Assembly (NCBI RefSeq): GCF_002234535.1
Contig: NZ_CP022521.1
Span: 6,060,001 to 6,124,000, forward strand
DNA from: Actinoalloteichus hoggarensis
GTDB lineage: Bacteria; Actinomycetota; Actinomycetes; Mycobacteriales; Pseudonocardiaceae
Length of the DNA stretch: 64,000 nucleotides
Reading direction: 5' to 3'
This document shows, in pieces, positions 1 to 10,320 of this stretch (within the stretch, counting starts at the first letter, position 1; each line of letters starts with the position of its first letter). The notes under the pieces are model-generated. The model was given only the letters and a program-made list of their open reading frames with translations. It had not been told where the DNA came from and did no database searches. Both the position numbers and the translations under genes were made by a program.

Positions 1-1116
1 CTCGACGAGGCCGAAACGCAGGTCGTCCGGGAGCCCGCCCACGTTGTGGTGGCTCTTGATGTTGGCGGTGCCGGTGCCGCCGCCGGACTCGACCACGTCG
101 GGGTACAGGGTGCCCTGGACGAGGAACTCGACCTCCTCGCCGTGCTCGCCCGCCTCGGCCTGGAGATCGCGGGCGGCCTGCTCGAACACCCGGATGAACT
201 CGCGGCCGATGATCTTGCGCTTCTTCTCGGGGTCGGTCACGCCTGCCAGGGCGGCGAGGAAGCGATCCTTCGCGTCGACGGTGACCAGGCGGACGCCGGT
301 GGCGCCGACGAAGTCACGCTCCACCTGGGCTCGCTCGCCCGCCCGCAGCAGGCCGTGATCGACGAACACGCAGGTGAGCTGGTCGCCGACGGCCCGCTGC
401 ACCAGGGCCGCGGCGACCGCCGAGTCCACCCCGCCGGATAGCGCGCAGATGACGCGACCGGTGCCGACCTGCTCTCGGATCAACGCCACCTGCTCGTCGA
501 CGATCGACGCGGTGGTCCACGCCGGGCCGATGCCCGCGATGTCGCGGAGGAACCGCCGCAGCACCTCCTGTCCGTGCGGCGAGTGCGCCACCTCGGGGTG
601 GTACTGCACGCCCGCGAGTCCGCGCTCGACGTCCTCGAAGGCCGCGACGGGGGCACCGGGGCTGGTCGCGGTGACCGTGAAGCCCTCCGGGGCCTTCGTC
701 ACCGCGTCGCCGTGGCTCATCCACACCGGGTGGTGCTCGGGCAGCTCGGTGTGCAGCACGCCCGTGGCCGACTCGAGATCGAGATCGGTCCGCCCGTACT
801 CACGAGTGCCGGTCCGCTCCACGGTGCCGCCGAGGGCCTGGGCCATGACCTGGAAGCCGTAACAGATGCCGAACACCGGCACGCCCGCGGACAGCAGCTC
901 CGGATCCAGACCGGGGGCGCCGTCGGCGTAGACGCTGGACGGACCGCCGGAGAGCACCACGGCGGCCGGATCACGGGCGAGCAGCTCCGCCGTCGACGTC
1001 GAGTGCGGCACCACCTCGGAGTACACCTGCGCCTCACGGACGCGGCGTGCGATGAGCTGGGCGTACTGCGCGCCGAAGTCGACGACGAGCACCGGCCCCT
1101 TCGCACTGCTGGGCAC
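1..1116 (-). CDS. guaA: GMP synthase (glutamine-hydrolysing), 3' part cut by window edge
   Basis: GuaA converts XMP, glutamine and ATP to GMP in the cytoplasm, the last step of guanylate synthesis. The minus-strand frame reads without a stop from a GTG at 1116 to base 1 (372 codons; the family has about 520), so the C-terminus lies outside. The N-terminal class I glutamine amidotransferase domain shows [18 protein letters not shown], the nucleophile elbow FGICYGFQ and the GVQYHPEV histidine. The ATP-pyrophosphatase P-loop follows as [14 protein letters not shown]. The start is supported by AGGAGG seven bases upstream. It lies near guaB and guaB3, consistent with a guanine nucleotide locus. 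The aldehyde-dehydrogenase-like gene is divergent 165 nt away. Confidence 0.96.
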   Translation of the reverse strand, partial: MPSSAKGPVLVVDFGAQYAQLIARRVREAQVYSEVVPHSTSTAELLARDPAAVVLSGGPSSVYADGAPGLDPELLSAGVPVFGICYGFQVMAQALGGTVERTGTREYGRTDLDLESATGVLHTELPEHHPVWMSHGDAVTKAPEGFTVTATSPGAPVAAFEDVERGLAGVQYHPEVAHSPHGQEVLRRFLRDIAGIGPAWTTASIVDEQVALIREQVGTGRVICALSGGVDSAVAAALVQRAVGDQLTCVFVDHGLLRAGERAQVERDFVGATGVRLVTVDAKDRFLAALAGVTDPEKKRKIIGREFIRVFEQAARDLQAEAGEHGEEVEFLVQGTLYPDVVESGGGTGTANIKSHHNVGGLPDDLRFGLVE

Positions 1117-1281
1117 TGGCGAACCTCCTGGACGAACGAGACCTCGGGGTGACCCCCACATCGTCCCAGGTGAGACCGGCCGGTCGACCGGCGGTCTCGG
1201 CTTCCCCCGGCCGAGTGAGTCTCAGGCCACACCCTCCCGAGGTCGACATGATCCGGAAGATCATCCGCATACGGTGTCGCT

Positions 1282-2736
1282 GTGGACATCACGAGCAGCC
1301 AAGACGGCGGAGTGGACGCCTTCACACCTACCCCGCGGCCCTGTTGGATCGCGGGGAGACCGGAGTCGAGCGAGGGCAGACAGGCGATCCGGCATCCCTA
1401 CGACGAGACCGAGGTGGCGACCGTCTGCGTGCCGGACTCCGACCAGGTCTGGCGTGCCGTGCGCGGGGCCGCGGCCGCGCGACACGAGGTCGCGGCCTGC
1501 TCCCGGCGGTCGGTGTCCACGGCCCTGACGTCGCTGGCCCACGGGCTGGCCGACCGCGCCGAGGAGTTCGCCGAGATCATCACCGCCGAGAACGGCAAGC
1601 CGCTGCGGTGGGCGGAGATCGAGGTCGACAGGGCGGCGTCGGTGTTTCGGCTGGCCGCCTCCTCGGTGGACGCCGACGCGGGCGAACCGGATCGCTGGGC
1701 GGACGTGTCGACACGGCGAGTTCCCCGCGGCCCGGTACTCGCCCTCACCTCGGCCGACTACCCGTTGTACACGGCCGCACGCCAGGCGGCGGCCGCGCTC
1801 GCCGTGGGGGCGCCGGTGCTGATCAAGCCCTCGCCGCGCACTCCCCTGTCGGCGCTGATGCTCGGCGAGCTGTTGGCCGAGGCCGATCTGGCCGAGGGCA
1901 CGTTCTCCGTGCTGCCGCTGGACGACGAGGCCGCGCAGGCTCTGGCGGGGGACGAACGGGCCGCCGTGGTCTCGCTGACCGGCTCACGCCACACCGCCGC
2001 GGTCCTACGCCGCGTCGTGGCCGACCGCCATCTCGTCCTCGAACTCGGCGGAGTCACGACGGCCCTGGTATGCGCCGACTGGTCGACTCCGGAAGAGCTC
2101 GATCTCGCGGCCCGCCGCATCGCGGAGTTCGGCAATCACCAGGCGGGGCAGTCGGCCGAGGCCGTGCAACGGGTCGTGGTCGACGAGTCGGTGGCGGCGG
2201 ACTTCCTGCCCCGGTTGACCGCGGCCGTGGGAGCGCTGCGGACCGGTGACCCGCATGATCCCGACGTCCAGGTGGGTCCGCTGATCGACGAGGCCGCCTC
2301 GGCCCGGGTCGGCGACTGGATCACCGAGGCCGTGGGGACGGGGGCCGAGGTGCTCATCGGCGGGCGCCGCTCCGGAACCTCCGTCGAGCCGACGGTGCTG
2401 GTGGGGGCGGCGCCCACGGCACGGCTGTGGCGAGAGGAGGCCTTCGGCCCGGTGCTCGTGGTCTCGCGGGCGGCCGGGTTGGCCGCGGCGCTGAGCCAGG
2501 TCGAGGACGCGCTGCCCGGCGGCCGGGCCGCGATCTTCACTCACGATCGACGAGCCGTCCGACAGGCGGGCACGGCGCTGGGCGCGGACGAGCTGACCGT
2601 CGGCGACGTGCCTGCCGTGGAGGCACGCCGCGAGCGGGACGGCGACGCCGACGCGCCGGATCGCTCGGCGCTGCGTCGGCTGATGCACGAGTTCACCGTG
2701 GAGCGGCGCACGATCTTCGCCGACGATCCGCGCTGA
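1282..2736 (+). CDS. Aldehyde dehydrogenase superfamily protein lacking catalytic residues
   Basis: The 484-residue protein has the ALDH fold signatures: IKPSPRTPLS (cofactor-binding Lys about 182), LELGG (general-base Glu about 254) and EEAFGPV near residue 425. The catalytic positions are lost, however. The family GQxC motif reads AGQSAEAVQR, with Ala about 292 where the nucleophilic Cys should be. The PWNFP-type oxyanion Asn is replaced in SADYP (Asp about 159). The C-terminal NPFGG-type motif is also absent. The frame is intact and starts at GTG with a weak ribosome site. It most resembles succinate-semialdehyde/NAD-dependent dehydrogenases but is probably inactive as a dehydrogenase. Any structural or binding role is unknown. 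Confidence 0.85.
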   Translation: MDITSSQDGGVDAFTPTPRPCWIAGRPESSEGRQAIRHPYDETEVATVCVPDSDQVWRAVRGAAAARHEVAACSRRSVSTALTSLAHGLADRAEEFAEIITAENGKPLRWAEIEVDRAASVFRLAASSVDADAGEPDRWADVSTRRVPRGPVLALTSADYPLYTAARQAAAALAVGAPVLIKPSPRTPLSALMLGELLAEADLAEGTFSVLPLDDEAAQALAGDERAAVVSLTGSRHTAAVLRRVVADRHLVLELGGVTTALVCADWSTPEELDLAARRIAEFGNHQAGQSAEAVQRVVVDESVAADFLPRLTAAVGALRTGDPHDPDVQVGPLIDEAASARVGDWITEAVGTGAEVLIGGRRSGTSVEPTVLVGAAPTARLWREEAFGPVLVVSRAAGLAAALSQVEDALPGGRAAIFTHDRRAVRQAGTALGADELTVGDVPAVEARRERDGDADAPDRSALRRLMHEFTVERRTIFADDPR

Positions 2737-3078
2737 CCGGCGCGCCGCTCGGCCGGGAATCGGCGGCGCCTCGCCCCGGTCGGCCGCACCCCGGACGGCG
2801 CCCCGGTGGGCGGATCGGGCGGCAGGACGTCTCGTCGGACGACACGACCCGGGAGGTCGTCGGCGATCCGGCCGCGGAAGGCCGCGGCCGATCCGACGTC
2901 CGTCATCCGACCGTTCGAGCAGGACACCGCCGAGGACGGCCGGCGTCCCTCCGGGACGGGCCGTGCGGGACGGACGGACACCTGCCGGAGACGCCGCGAC
3001 CACGGGCCGCCACGAGCGCCGATCGGACGTCGCACCAGGCGGGGCCGAGCGGGCCCCGCCCCTCGCCGGCCGTCGGGC
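2737..3078. other. Convergent intergenic region
   Basis: This 342-nt GC-rich spacer lies between the convergent ALDH-like and VOC genes. I see only one short hairpin (2870-2889) and no credible coding frame or RNA gene. Confidence 0.5.
2870..2889. terminator. Short hairpin, possible bidirectional terminator
   Basis: Arms GGCCGCGG and CCGCGGCC (8 bp, perfect) enclose a 4-nt loop between two convergent genes. There is no T-tract, and it lies 130 nt past the ALDH-like stop, so the call is tentative. Confidence 0.35.
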
Positions 3079-3495
3079 TCACCTCCGGCTGGATGCGGCG
3101 AGCATCTCCAAGTAATGCGGGTTGTACATGACCCCGAGGATGTTCCCGAACGGGTCCACGACGGACGCGGTGACGAAGCCTGCCTCGCGCCGCGTGATCG
3201 CCTCGTGCTCGACGGCGCCCATGGACGTCAGCCGGTCGACGGCGGCGGACACGTCGTCGACGTGCCAGAACACCACGGCGCCGCCGGGCGTCTTCGCCCG
3301 TGCGTGCGGCGCGTAGCGGCTGTGGATCAGCCCGAGTTCGTGCTGGTGGTCCCCGAGCCGGAACTCCACGTACGCGGGCGGACCCTCGATCGGACGCTCG
3401 AAGTACGGCGGGATGCCCAGCAGCTCCGTGTACCAGGCCTTCGCCGCCGCCAGGTCGTCGGCGAAGAGACTGAGGGTGGCCATTCCTCGCAGCAT
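3079..3495 (-). CDS. VOC family protein (glyoxalase/bleomycin-resistance fold)
   Basis: A single-domain vicinal-oxygen-chelate protein of 138 residues. It has the paired beta-alpha-beta modules with WYTELLG near the N-terminus, VVFWHVDDV in the middle and VVDPFGNILGVMYNP near the C-terminus. This class covers metal-dependent lyases, dioxygenases and drug-binding resistance proteins; the substrate cannot be told from sequence. The ATG at 3495 is preceded by AAAGGA at good spacing, whereas the internal ATG four codons later has its purine run too close. It is divergent from a WYL regulator 91 nt away, which is probably its regulator (inference). Confidence 0.85.
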   Translation of the reverse strand: MLRGMATLSLFADDLAAAKAWYTELLGIPPYFERPIEGPPAYVEFRLGDHQHELGLIHSRYAPHARAKTPGGAVVFWHVDDVSAAVDRLTSMGAVEHEAITRREAGFVTASVVDPFGNILGVMYNPHYLEMLAASSRR

Positions 3496-3586
3496 GGTGG
3501 TCCTTTCGAGAGGGGGAGGGACGTCACGCCATGTTCCGAGGTGAAGTGCTCATCCACTGCGCACCTTCCCCGGCAGACTTCGTCGC

Positions 3587-4555
3587 ATGCGTGCCGATCG
3601 ACTGATCGCGGCTCTGCTGTTGTTGCAGGTCCGTGGCCGGGTGACCGCAGCCGAGCTGGCGGAGGAACTGGAGGTGTCGGTGGCCACCGCCCGCCGTGAT
3701 CTCGACGCGCTCTCCGCGGCGGGTGTCCCCGTCTACTCGCAGCCCGGACGGGGCGGCGGGTGGTCGCTGATCGGCGGCGCCCGCACGGATCTCAGCGGGC
3801 TCACGGCACCCGAGGCACGAGCCCTCTTCCTGCTGCTCGGACCGGCTACGGCGACCACGCCGGAGCTCAGGACGGCAGTGCGAAAGCTCCTGCGGGCCCT
3901 GCCTGAAGGCTTCCGCGACGAGGCCGGGGCCGCGGCCGACACCGTCCTGGTCGATCCGACACGCTGGGGAACCCCGCGCAGCGTGCGCCCTGTCCTTGTC
4001 ACGATGCTTCAGGCCGCCGTGGTCGACCGCAGGAAGGTCCGTCTCACCTACGCGGGCCGGGGCCGAGAGCGGACGGACCGACTGGTCGATCCGTGGGGGC
4101 TCGTCGACAAGAACGGGGTCTGGTACCTCATGGCGGGCACCGATCGCGGACGACGCACGTTTCGTGTCGACCGGATCCTCGACGCGGTCACGACGGAGGT
4201 TCCGGCCGAACGGCCGCACGATCTCGCACTCTCGGCGATCTGGGACCAGGTCGTGGACGAGGTCGAACGGCGACGCTCACTGGTCTCGACGGCGGCCATC
4301 GTCGACGTCGAGCTGCTGCCCGCCCTACGCGGTCAGTTCGGCCTGCACTGCGCGGTCGGCGACCGCGTGGACGATCGCCGCGTCCGGGTACGGCTGGCGG
4401 CGCCGACCGCCGAGATGATCGCGATAGAGCTGGCAGGCTGGGGAGCGCGGGTCCAGGTCACCGAGTCGGCGGCGGTTCGCGCCGAGCTGGCCAGGATCGG
4501 CGCGGAGCTCACCGAGACCTGCCGTCCCGTGCGGCCCCGTCCACCGAGCGGGTGA
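3587..4555 (+). CDS. DeoR-type HTH / WYL-domain transcriptional regulator
   Basis: A 322-residue regulator. Residues 1-55 form a winged HTH (DRLIAALLLLQ, AAELAEELEVSVATARRDLDAL). A linker is followed by a WYL domain from about residue 140 (RRKVRLTYAGRGRERTDRLVDPWGLV, GVWYLMAGTDRGRRTFRVDRI) and a WCX-like C-terminus. WYL domains usually sense a small ligand or nucleic acid. It is transcribed away from the VOC gene with a shared 91-nt promoter region, the usual arrangement of a regulator and its target. The effector is unknown. Confidence 0.9.
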   Translation: MRADRLIAALLLLQVRGRVTAAELAEELEVSVATARRDLDALSAAGVPVYSQPGRGGGWSLIGGARTDLSGLTAPEARALFLLLGPATATTPELRTAVRKLLRALPEGFRDEAGAAADTVLVDPTRWGTPRSVRPVLVTMLQAAVVDRRKVRLTYAGRGRERTDRLVDPWGLVDKNGVWYLMAGTDRGRRTFRVDRILDAVTTEVPAERPHDLALSAIWDQVVDEVERRRSLVSTAAIVDVELLPALRGQFGLHCAVGDRVDDRRVRVRLAAPTAEMIAIELAGWGARVQVTESAAVRAELARIGAELTETCRPVRPRPPSG

Positions 4556-4866
4556 GCCCCGGGCTCGCCCGCCATCCGCGGGCCGCGCCGTGCCCGAAGG
4601 GACGAGCTGCGGGCGGGTTCACCCCTGCCCGGCGGGCGGACCGACGGCGTACGCGGTCACCGGCCGCGACGGCCGAATCAACCACCGCCCGCGCGTCCGA
4701 AACAACCACCGCCCGCGCGTCCGAAACAACCACCGCCCGCGCGTCCGGGCGCAGAGCCCCGCCGACGCTCGCCGCCCGCACGGCGGGGCCGCCACGACGG
4801 TCGGGCGAGGCCGAGTCGGCGAGGCCCCGGCGGGCGCCCGACCGCAGACCTGGCCGGGCGATGGCG
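4556..4866. other. Convergent intergenic region with a 24-bp tandem repeat
   Basis: This 311-nt spacer between the WYL regulator and guaB3 contains three 24-bp repeats (listed separately). Open frames crossing it on both strands lack family features and are taken as chance in GC-rich DNA. Confidence 0.5.
4679..4747. repeat. Three tandem copies of a 24-bp unit
   Basis: The unit starts CAACCACCGCCCGCGCGTCC and ends GAAA. Copies begin at 4679, 4703 and 4727 and are identical, except that the last lacks its final AAA. The period is a multiple of three, so frames stay open through it, but no flanking coding signal supports a protein. It lies in the convergent spacer and is probably a slippage-generated minisatellite. 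Confidence 0.85.
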
Positions 4867-5997
4867 TCACCGGCGGACGGTGAGGCCCACCTTCTGGAAC
4901 TCCTTCAGGTCGGAGTAGCCGGTCTTGGCCATCGCGCGACGCAGCGCGCCGAAGAGGTTCACCGTGCCCAGCGGGTCGGAGGAAGGGCCGAAGAGCAGCG
5001 TCTCCAGGTCGTAGTCGGTGCTGGGCACCGGGAAGATCTCGCTTCGCGGCAGGGAAGGGTGGGCCGCGGCGGACGTCCAGTAGTACCCCTGGGCGGGTGC
5101 CTCGCTGGCCAGGGCGAGGGGCTCCCCGAGCATCACCGCGTCCGCACCGCAGGCGATGGCCTTCGCGATGTCGCCGGAGGTGCTGATGCCGCCGTCGGCG
5201 AGCACGTGCACGTACCGGCCGCCGGTCTCGTCGAGATAGTCGCGACGGGCCGAGGCCGCGTCGGCGATCGCGGTGGCCATCGGCACCCCGATGCCGAGGA
5301 CCTCCGTGGTCGTGGTGCTGGTGGCGTGGCCGAACCCGACGATCACGCCCGCGGCGCCGGTCCGCATCAGGTGCATGGCCGTCCGGTAGTCCCCGACGCC
5401 GCCCGCGATCACCGGCACGTCCAGCTCCGCGATGAAACGCTTCAGGTTGAGCGGCTCACCGTCTCTGGCGACGTGCTCGGCGGAGATGATCGTGCCCTGG
5501 AGCACCAGGATCTCGACACCCGCCGCCAGCAGGTCCGGCGTCAGCTCCTCGGCGTGCTGCGGGCTGACCCGCACCGCTACGTGCGACCCCGACTCACGGA
5601 TCTCCTTGATCGACTGGGAGAGCAGGTCCAGCCGGATCGGCGCCGCGTGCAGCTCTTGGAGCAGCCGCACCGCCGCGGCGGGATCGTCGTCGTCCTCGGC
5701 GGCGGTGACCAGCCGGAACATGACGTCCTCGACGTCGGAGTGGCGAGCCCAGAGTCCCTCGGCGTTCAGGACGGCCAGGCCGCCCAGCTCGCCGACGCGC
5801 ACGGCGGTGGCAGGCGAGACGATGGCGTCCGTCGGGTGGGTCACCAGCGGGATGCCGAAGCGGTAGGCGTCGATCTGCCAGCTCAACGACACGTCTTTCG
5901 AGGAGCGCGTGCGACGTGACGGCACGATCTCCACGTCGTCGAGGTCGTAGGCACGCATCGCGGTGCGTCCTCTACCGATCTCCACCTGATCCCGCAC
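4867..5997 (-). CDS. guaB3: GuaB3-family IMP dehydrogenase-related protein
   Basis: A 376-residue protein matching the actinobacterial GuaB3 family (M. tuberculosis Rv3410c as recalled). It has VEIGRGRTA, the near-invariant IVPSRRTRSSKDVS block, TATAIADAA-type and RRDYLDETGGRYVHVLADGG segments, and a terminal SDLKEFQKVGLTV. It is an IMPDH/GMPR beta-barrel without CBS domains. The loop that carries the IMPDH nucleophile (GxGSxCTT) reads VGFGHATSTTTT, with no cysteine, so classical IMPDH chemistry is not expected. The GTG at 5997 follows GGGAG by six bases; a later in-frame GTG (codon 5) is possible. It lies just downstream of guaB on the same strand. Confidence 0.92.
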   Translation of the reverse strand: MRDQVEIGRGRTAMRAYDLDDVEIVPSRRTRSSKDVSLSWQIDAYRFGIPLVTHPTDAIVSPATAVRVGELGGLAVLNAEGLWARHSDVEDVMFRLVTAAEDDDDPAAAVRLLQELHAAPIRLDLLSQSIKEIRESGSHVAVRVSPQHAEELTPDLLAAGVEILVLQGTIISAEHVARDGEPLNLKRFIAELDVPVIAGGVGDYRTAMHLMRTGAAGVIVGFGHATSTTTTEVLGIGVPMATAIADAASARRDYLDETGGRYVHVLADGGISTSGDIAKAIACGADAVMLGEPLALASEAPAQGYYWTSAAAHPSLPRSEIFPVPSTDYDLETLLFGPSSDPLGTVNLFGALRRAMAKTGYSDLKEFQKVGLTVRR

Positions 5998-6110
5998 GTC
6001 TGTCTCCCTACGCCGTTCCAGCAGAGGAAGCCATTGTGATGCGCCGGGTGGACGGCGCCGACCCCGGGGGGTCGGGCCGCCCCGACGGGACGACGGACAC
6101 CACCGCTGAA

Positions 6111-6127
6111 CCCCGCGCTACGCGGGG
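6111..6127. terminator. Hairpin downstream of guaB
   Basis: CCCCGCG-CTA-CGCGGGG is a perfect 7-bp stem with a 3-nt loop. It lies about 95 nt past the guaB stop and before guaB3 on the same strand. It has no T-tract. It may reduce read-through from guaB into guaB3. Confidence 0.5.
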
Positions 6128-6220
6128 CCTCACCAGGATCGATCCGCTCGTCTCCCGCGAGACCGCTTCGCCGTCGCACCGGCGCCACCCGCGTGACCGC
6201 TCGGGCACGGCCGAGACGCG

Positions 6221-7819
<1,599 letters not shown>

Positions 7820-7956
7820 TCACGCGGGTGCGACTGCCTGATGTCCCGCTCGTCCTGGGTGTGAGGGTGAACCGTATGAGGGTGAACAACCTCGCGGGGC
7901 GGGTTCTTCCATGGTATCGACGACAACAGCGACGTCTCGCCCGGTACCGTGCGCTC

Positions 7957-8337
7957 GTGCCGCACGATGCCCTGCCCCCAGATCCGTTCGCGAGCGACCC
8001 GGAGGACCCGGCGCGCGCCCTAGGCGAGCCTGCGGACGACGACGACCGAGTGCTCGACGAAGACGAACGGGCCGAACTGCTGGCCGACCTCGCCGATCTC
8101 GCCGTCTACCAGGCGCTCCTGGAACAACGCGGCCTGCGCGGCATCGTCGTCGACTGCGCCGATTGTGCCGAACCGCACTACCACGACTGGGAGCTGCTTC
8201 GGTCGAGTCTGACCCAGCTCTTGGCCGACGGACACATGCGACCGCATGAACCCGCCTACAACCCGGACCCGAATCACTACGTGACCTGGGAGTACTGCCG
8301 AGGCTACTCGGACGCCGCCGGTGCGACCGAGACCTGA
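7957..8337 (+). CDS. DUF5319 family protein
   Basis: A 126-residue acidic cytoplasmic protein of the actinobacterial family that includes Rv3412. Conserved features visible are LPPDPFASDPEDP near the N-terminus, ADLADLAVYQALLEQRGLRGIVVDC, the CADCAEPHYHDWELLR segment with a Cys pair and His residues, and HEPAYNPDPNHYVTWEYCRGY at the C-terminus. Cys/His spacing hints at metal binding (inference). The frame stays open further upstream, but family homology starts at PHDALPPDPF, so I chose the GTG at 7957. Function is unknown. Confidence 0.88.
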   Translation: MPHDALPPDPFASDPEDPARALGEPADDDDRVLDEDERAELLADLADLAVYQALLEQRGLRGIVVDCADCAEPHYHDWELLRSSLTQLLADGHMRPHEPAYNPDPNHYVTWEYCRGYSDAAGATET

Positions 8338-8406
8338 TCTCCACCGCCGTCCTGCCGCCGGGCTGCCCGACGGATCGGGCGACCCGGCAGGCGGCCGCGG
8401 TGCGGA

Positions 8407-9393
8407 TCACTCGCCGCCGGAAGGCATCGTCGAGATGTTCTCCGTCCGAGACCCGGTGCTGGTGTCCGGCTCGCTGCCCGAAGGCGTGCTGGGTGACGGC
8501 GGGGTGCTCGGCGCAGGGGGGCTGCTCGGCGTCGGCTCCTCAGGCGGCGTGGTCGTCGTCTCGTCGGGCGGCGAGGTCTCGGAGTCGTCGGTCGGCGACG
8601 TGGGCGGGGGCTGCTCGGTGGTGGTGTCGACCAGCAGCGGCGGTTCACCGCCGTCCGTCGTGCTCTCGGAGTCCTCTGGCGCCTCGCCGTCCTCGGGCTG
8701 GGGCGCCGGATCGAGCTGATCCCGCAGTCGGTCGTGCGTGGCCCGGAGATGGGCGTGTCCGTCGTCGTCGGACACCGAGTCCAGCGAGGCGCCCGCGCGC
8801 TGGAGCGCGGCGGCGGCCTGTTCGAACCGGCCCGCGAACAACGCGGCCTCCGCCGCGTCGAGTTCGCCTTGAACCGCGACGGCGGCCTCCACCGAGTTCG
8901 CGTGCTCGGTGAACAGCACCCGAGACAGCCCCCACAGGGTGTCGCCGGGGCGCGCCTCACGGGCGGCGACGCTCACCCCGGTGAAGGTGATGGCGAGCAC
9001 GGCCGCCGCGGTGGCCAGCGGCACGAGGAAGCGCGGCCTGCGCCGGGCGGGCGGCCGGGCGGCGGCGATCGTCGCCACGGCGGTGTCGATGTCGACGAGC
9101 TCCCCGAAGGGCTCGGCGTCGGCCTCCCGACGCCAGGCGACCAGCATGGCGCTGAGGTCCTGGTCGGCGGAGTCCTCCTCGCCGACCGTCGGGTCGGTGC
9201 CGCCGAGCGCGTCGAGCAGTGCGTCGTCGGCCTGGATCGCGGAGAGGTCGATGTGCTCCGCCGGGGACTCCTGCTCCGTCCGCGACGCGGAGCCGTCGAG
9301 ATGCCCTGCCACGTCGGACGACGACGGCTCGGAGTTCTCGTTCTCGACTCGATCACCCGATGTGGGCTCGTCCTCATCGTGTCTGTCGGCCAC
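8407..9393 (-). CDS. rsdA: Anti-sigma-D factor, RsdA type
   Basis: A 328-residue bitopic membrane protein. The N-terminal half is cytoplasmic and acidic (IDLSAIQADDALLDALGG, DLSAMLVAWRREADAEPF) and would bind the sigma factor. One membrane helix lies at about 123-142 (FLVPLATAAAVLAITFTGVSV). An extracytoplasmic domain of about 100 residues follows, then a Pro/Thr/Ser-rich tail. The order and position match RsdA next to SigD in M. tuberculosis, where regulated proteolysis frees SigD (established there). GTG at 9393 is preceded by GAGGAGG and starts one base after the sigD stop, so the two are translationally coupled. Confidence 0.88.
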   Translation of the reverse strand: MADRHDEDEPTSGDRVENENSEPSSSDVAGHLDGSASRTEQESPAEHIDLSAIQADDALLDALGGTDPTVGEEDSADQDLSAMLVAWRREADAEPFGELVDIDTAVATIAAARPPARRRPRFLVPLATAAAVLAITFTGVSVAAREARPGDTLWGLSRVLFTEHANSVEAAVAVQGELDAAEAALFAGRFEQAAAALQRAGASLDSVSDDDGHAHLRATHDRLRDQLDPAPQPEDGEAPEDSESTTDGGEPPLLVDTTTEQPPPTSPTDDSETSPPDETTTTPPEEPTPSSPPAPSTPPSPSTPSGSEPDTSTGSRTENISTMPSGGE

Positions 9394-9394
9394 T

Positions 9395-9967
9395 TCAGAC
9401 CACCTCCTCCGTGGCGAGCGTCTTCCTCAGCCTGGTCAGCGCCCGGTGCTGGGCGACTCGCACCGCGCCGGGCGTCGAGTCGACGGCCTCGGCCGTCTCC
9501 TCGGCGGAGAGCCCGACGACGACCCGGAGCAGCAGGATCTCCCGCTGCTTCGGCGGCAGCACCTGGAGCAGTCTTCCCATCCGTCCGGACAGCTCGTCCT
9601 GCATGGCCCGCTGTTCGGGACCCGCCTCGTTGCCCGGCGCGTCGGGAACCTCGGGCACCGGCTCGGACTTGTTCCGCGCCGCGGCCCGGTGTGCGTCGGC
9701 GACCTTGTGCGAGGCGATGCCGTACACGAACGCCAAGAACGGACGTCCCTGGTCGCGGTAGCCCGGCAGCGCCGTGAGCACGGCGAGACACACCTCCTGG
9801 GCCACGTCGTCAGCCGAGGCCGACGACCGTTCCTGTCTTCCGACCCGGGCGCGGCAGTACCGCACCACAAGGGGACGAATGGCCGCCAACAACCGTTCGA
9901 TCGCCCGACGATTACCGCCGACGGCCTCGCCGACGACGGCGTCCAGTCCGTCCCCCAAATTAGTCAT
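9395..9967 (-). CDS. sigD: ECF RNA polymerase sigma factor SigD
   Basis: A 190-residue ECF sigma factor. Region 2 lies at about 25-95 (RPLVVRYCRARVG, SADDVAQEVCLAVLTALPGYRDQGRPFLAFVYGIASHKVADAHR). Region 4 lies at about 130-180 (LLQVLPPKQREILLLRVVVGLSAEETAEAVDSTPGAVRVAQHRAL). The DDVAQEV and FVYGIASHKVADAHR signatures match the SigD group. The partner anti-sigma gene is coupled directly downstream. In mycobacteria SigD affects stationary-phase and ribosomal/lipid genes; its regulon here is unknown. Confidence 0.93.
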   Translation of the reverse strand: MTNLGDGLDAVVGEAVGGNRRAIERLLAAIRPLVVRYCRARVGRQERSSASADDVAQEVCLAVLTALPGYRDQGRPFLAFVYGIASHKVADAHRAAARNKSEPVPEVPDAPGNEAGPEQRAMQDELSGRMGRLLQVLPPKQREILLLRVVVGLSAEETAEAVDSTPGAVRVAQHRALTRLRKTLATEEVV

Positions 9968-10320
9968 CGCAGTAGGCAGCCCTGGTGTTACCGGCGATCG
10001 TCCGTACGGTCCGCAGTTTGGTGTACGTCACTCAACGCACCGGCCGATTCAATCGGACCGGTGAAGCTGGTGTCGTCCGAGAGTTGGGCATCACATCACC
10101 TGACCTAACCAGAACGACCCGTCGTGACCGACCTCGACTCAGCCACACCTACAGCGGGACAACCGCATGGCCCAGTGTCTCAACCCGATGACGAACCATA
10201 CGGCGCACCCCCCGCACACACCGCCCCCGGTGCATGACCGAACGCCACGACGACGTCACGAGAGCAGCACAAGGCGCCGACCGGCATCAGGTTGCCGGTC
10301 GGCGCCAGAGGTGCCGCAGG
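9968..10320. other. Intergenic region upstream of sigD
   Basis: This 353-nt stretch holds the sigD promoter region and, at its far end, the terminator of the response-regulator gene (10273-10306). No gene is visible. A GTAAC on the sigD strand at 9991-9987 resembles part of a SigD -35 box but is too close to the ATG to be convincing. Confidence 0.5.
10273..10306. terminator. Strong hairpin terminator
   Basis: GGCGCCGACCGGCA and TGCCGGTCGGCGCC form a perfect 14-bp stem with a 6-nt loop, 15 nt past the stop of the minus-strand response-regulator gene. Confidence 0.85.

Noticed and set aside
4679-4747. Short CRISPR or coding repeat
   Set aside because: Contiguous 24-bp copies without spacers, in a convergent spacer without coding support.
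9987-9991. GTAAC as a SigD autoregulatory -35 box
   Set aside because: Only about 20 nt before the sigD ATG and with no matching -10 element.
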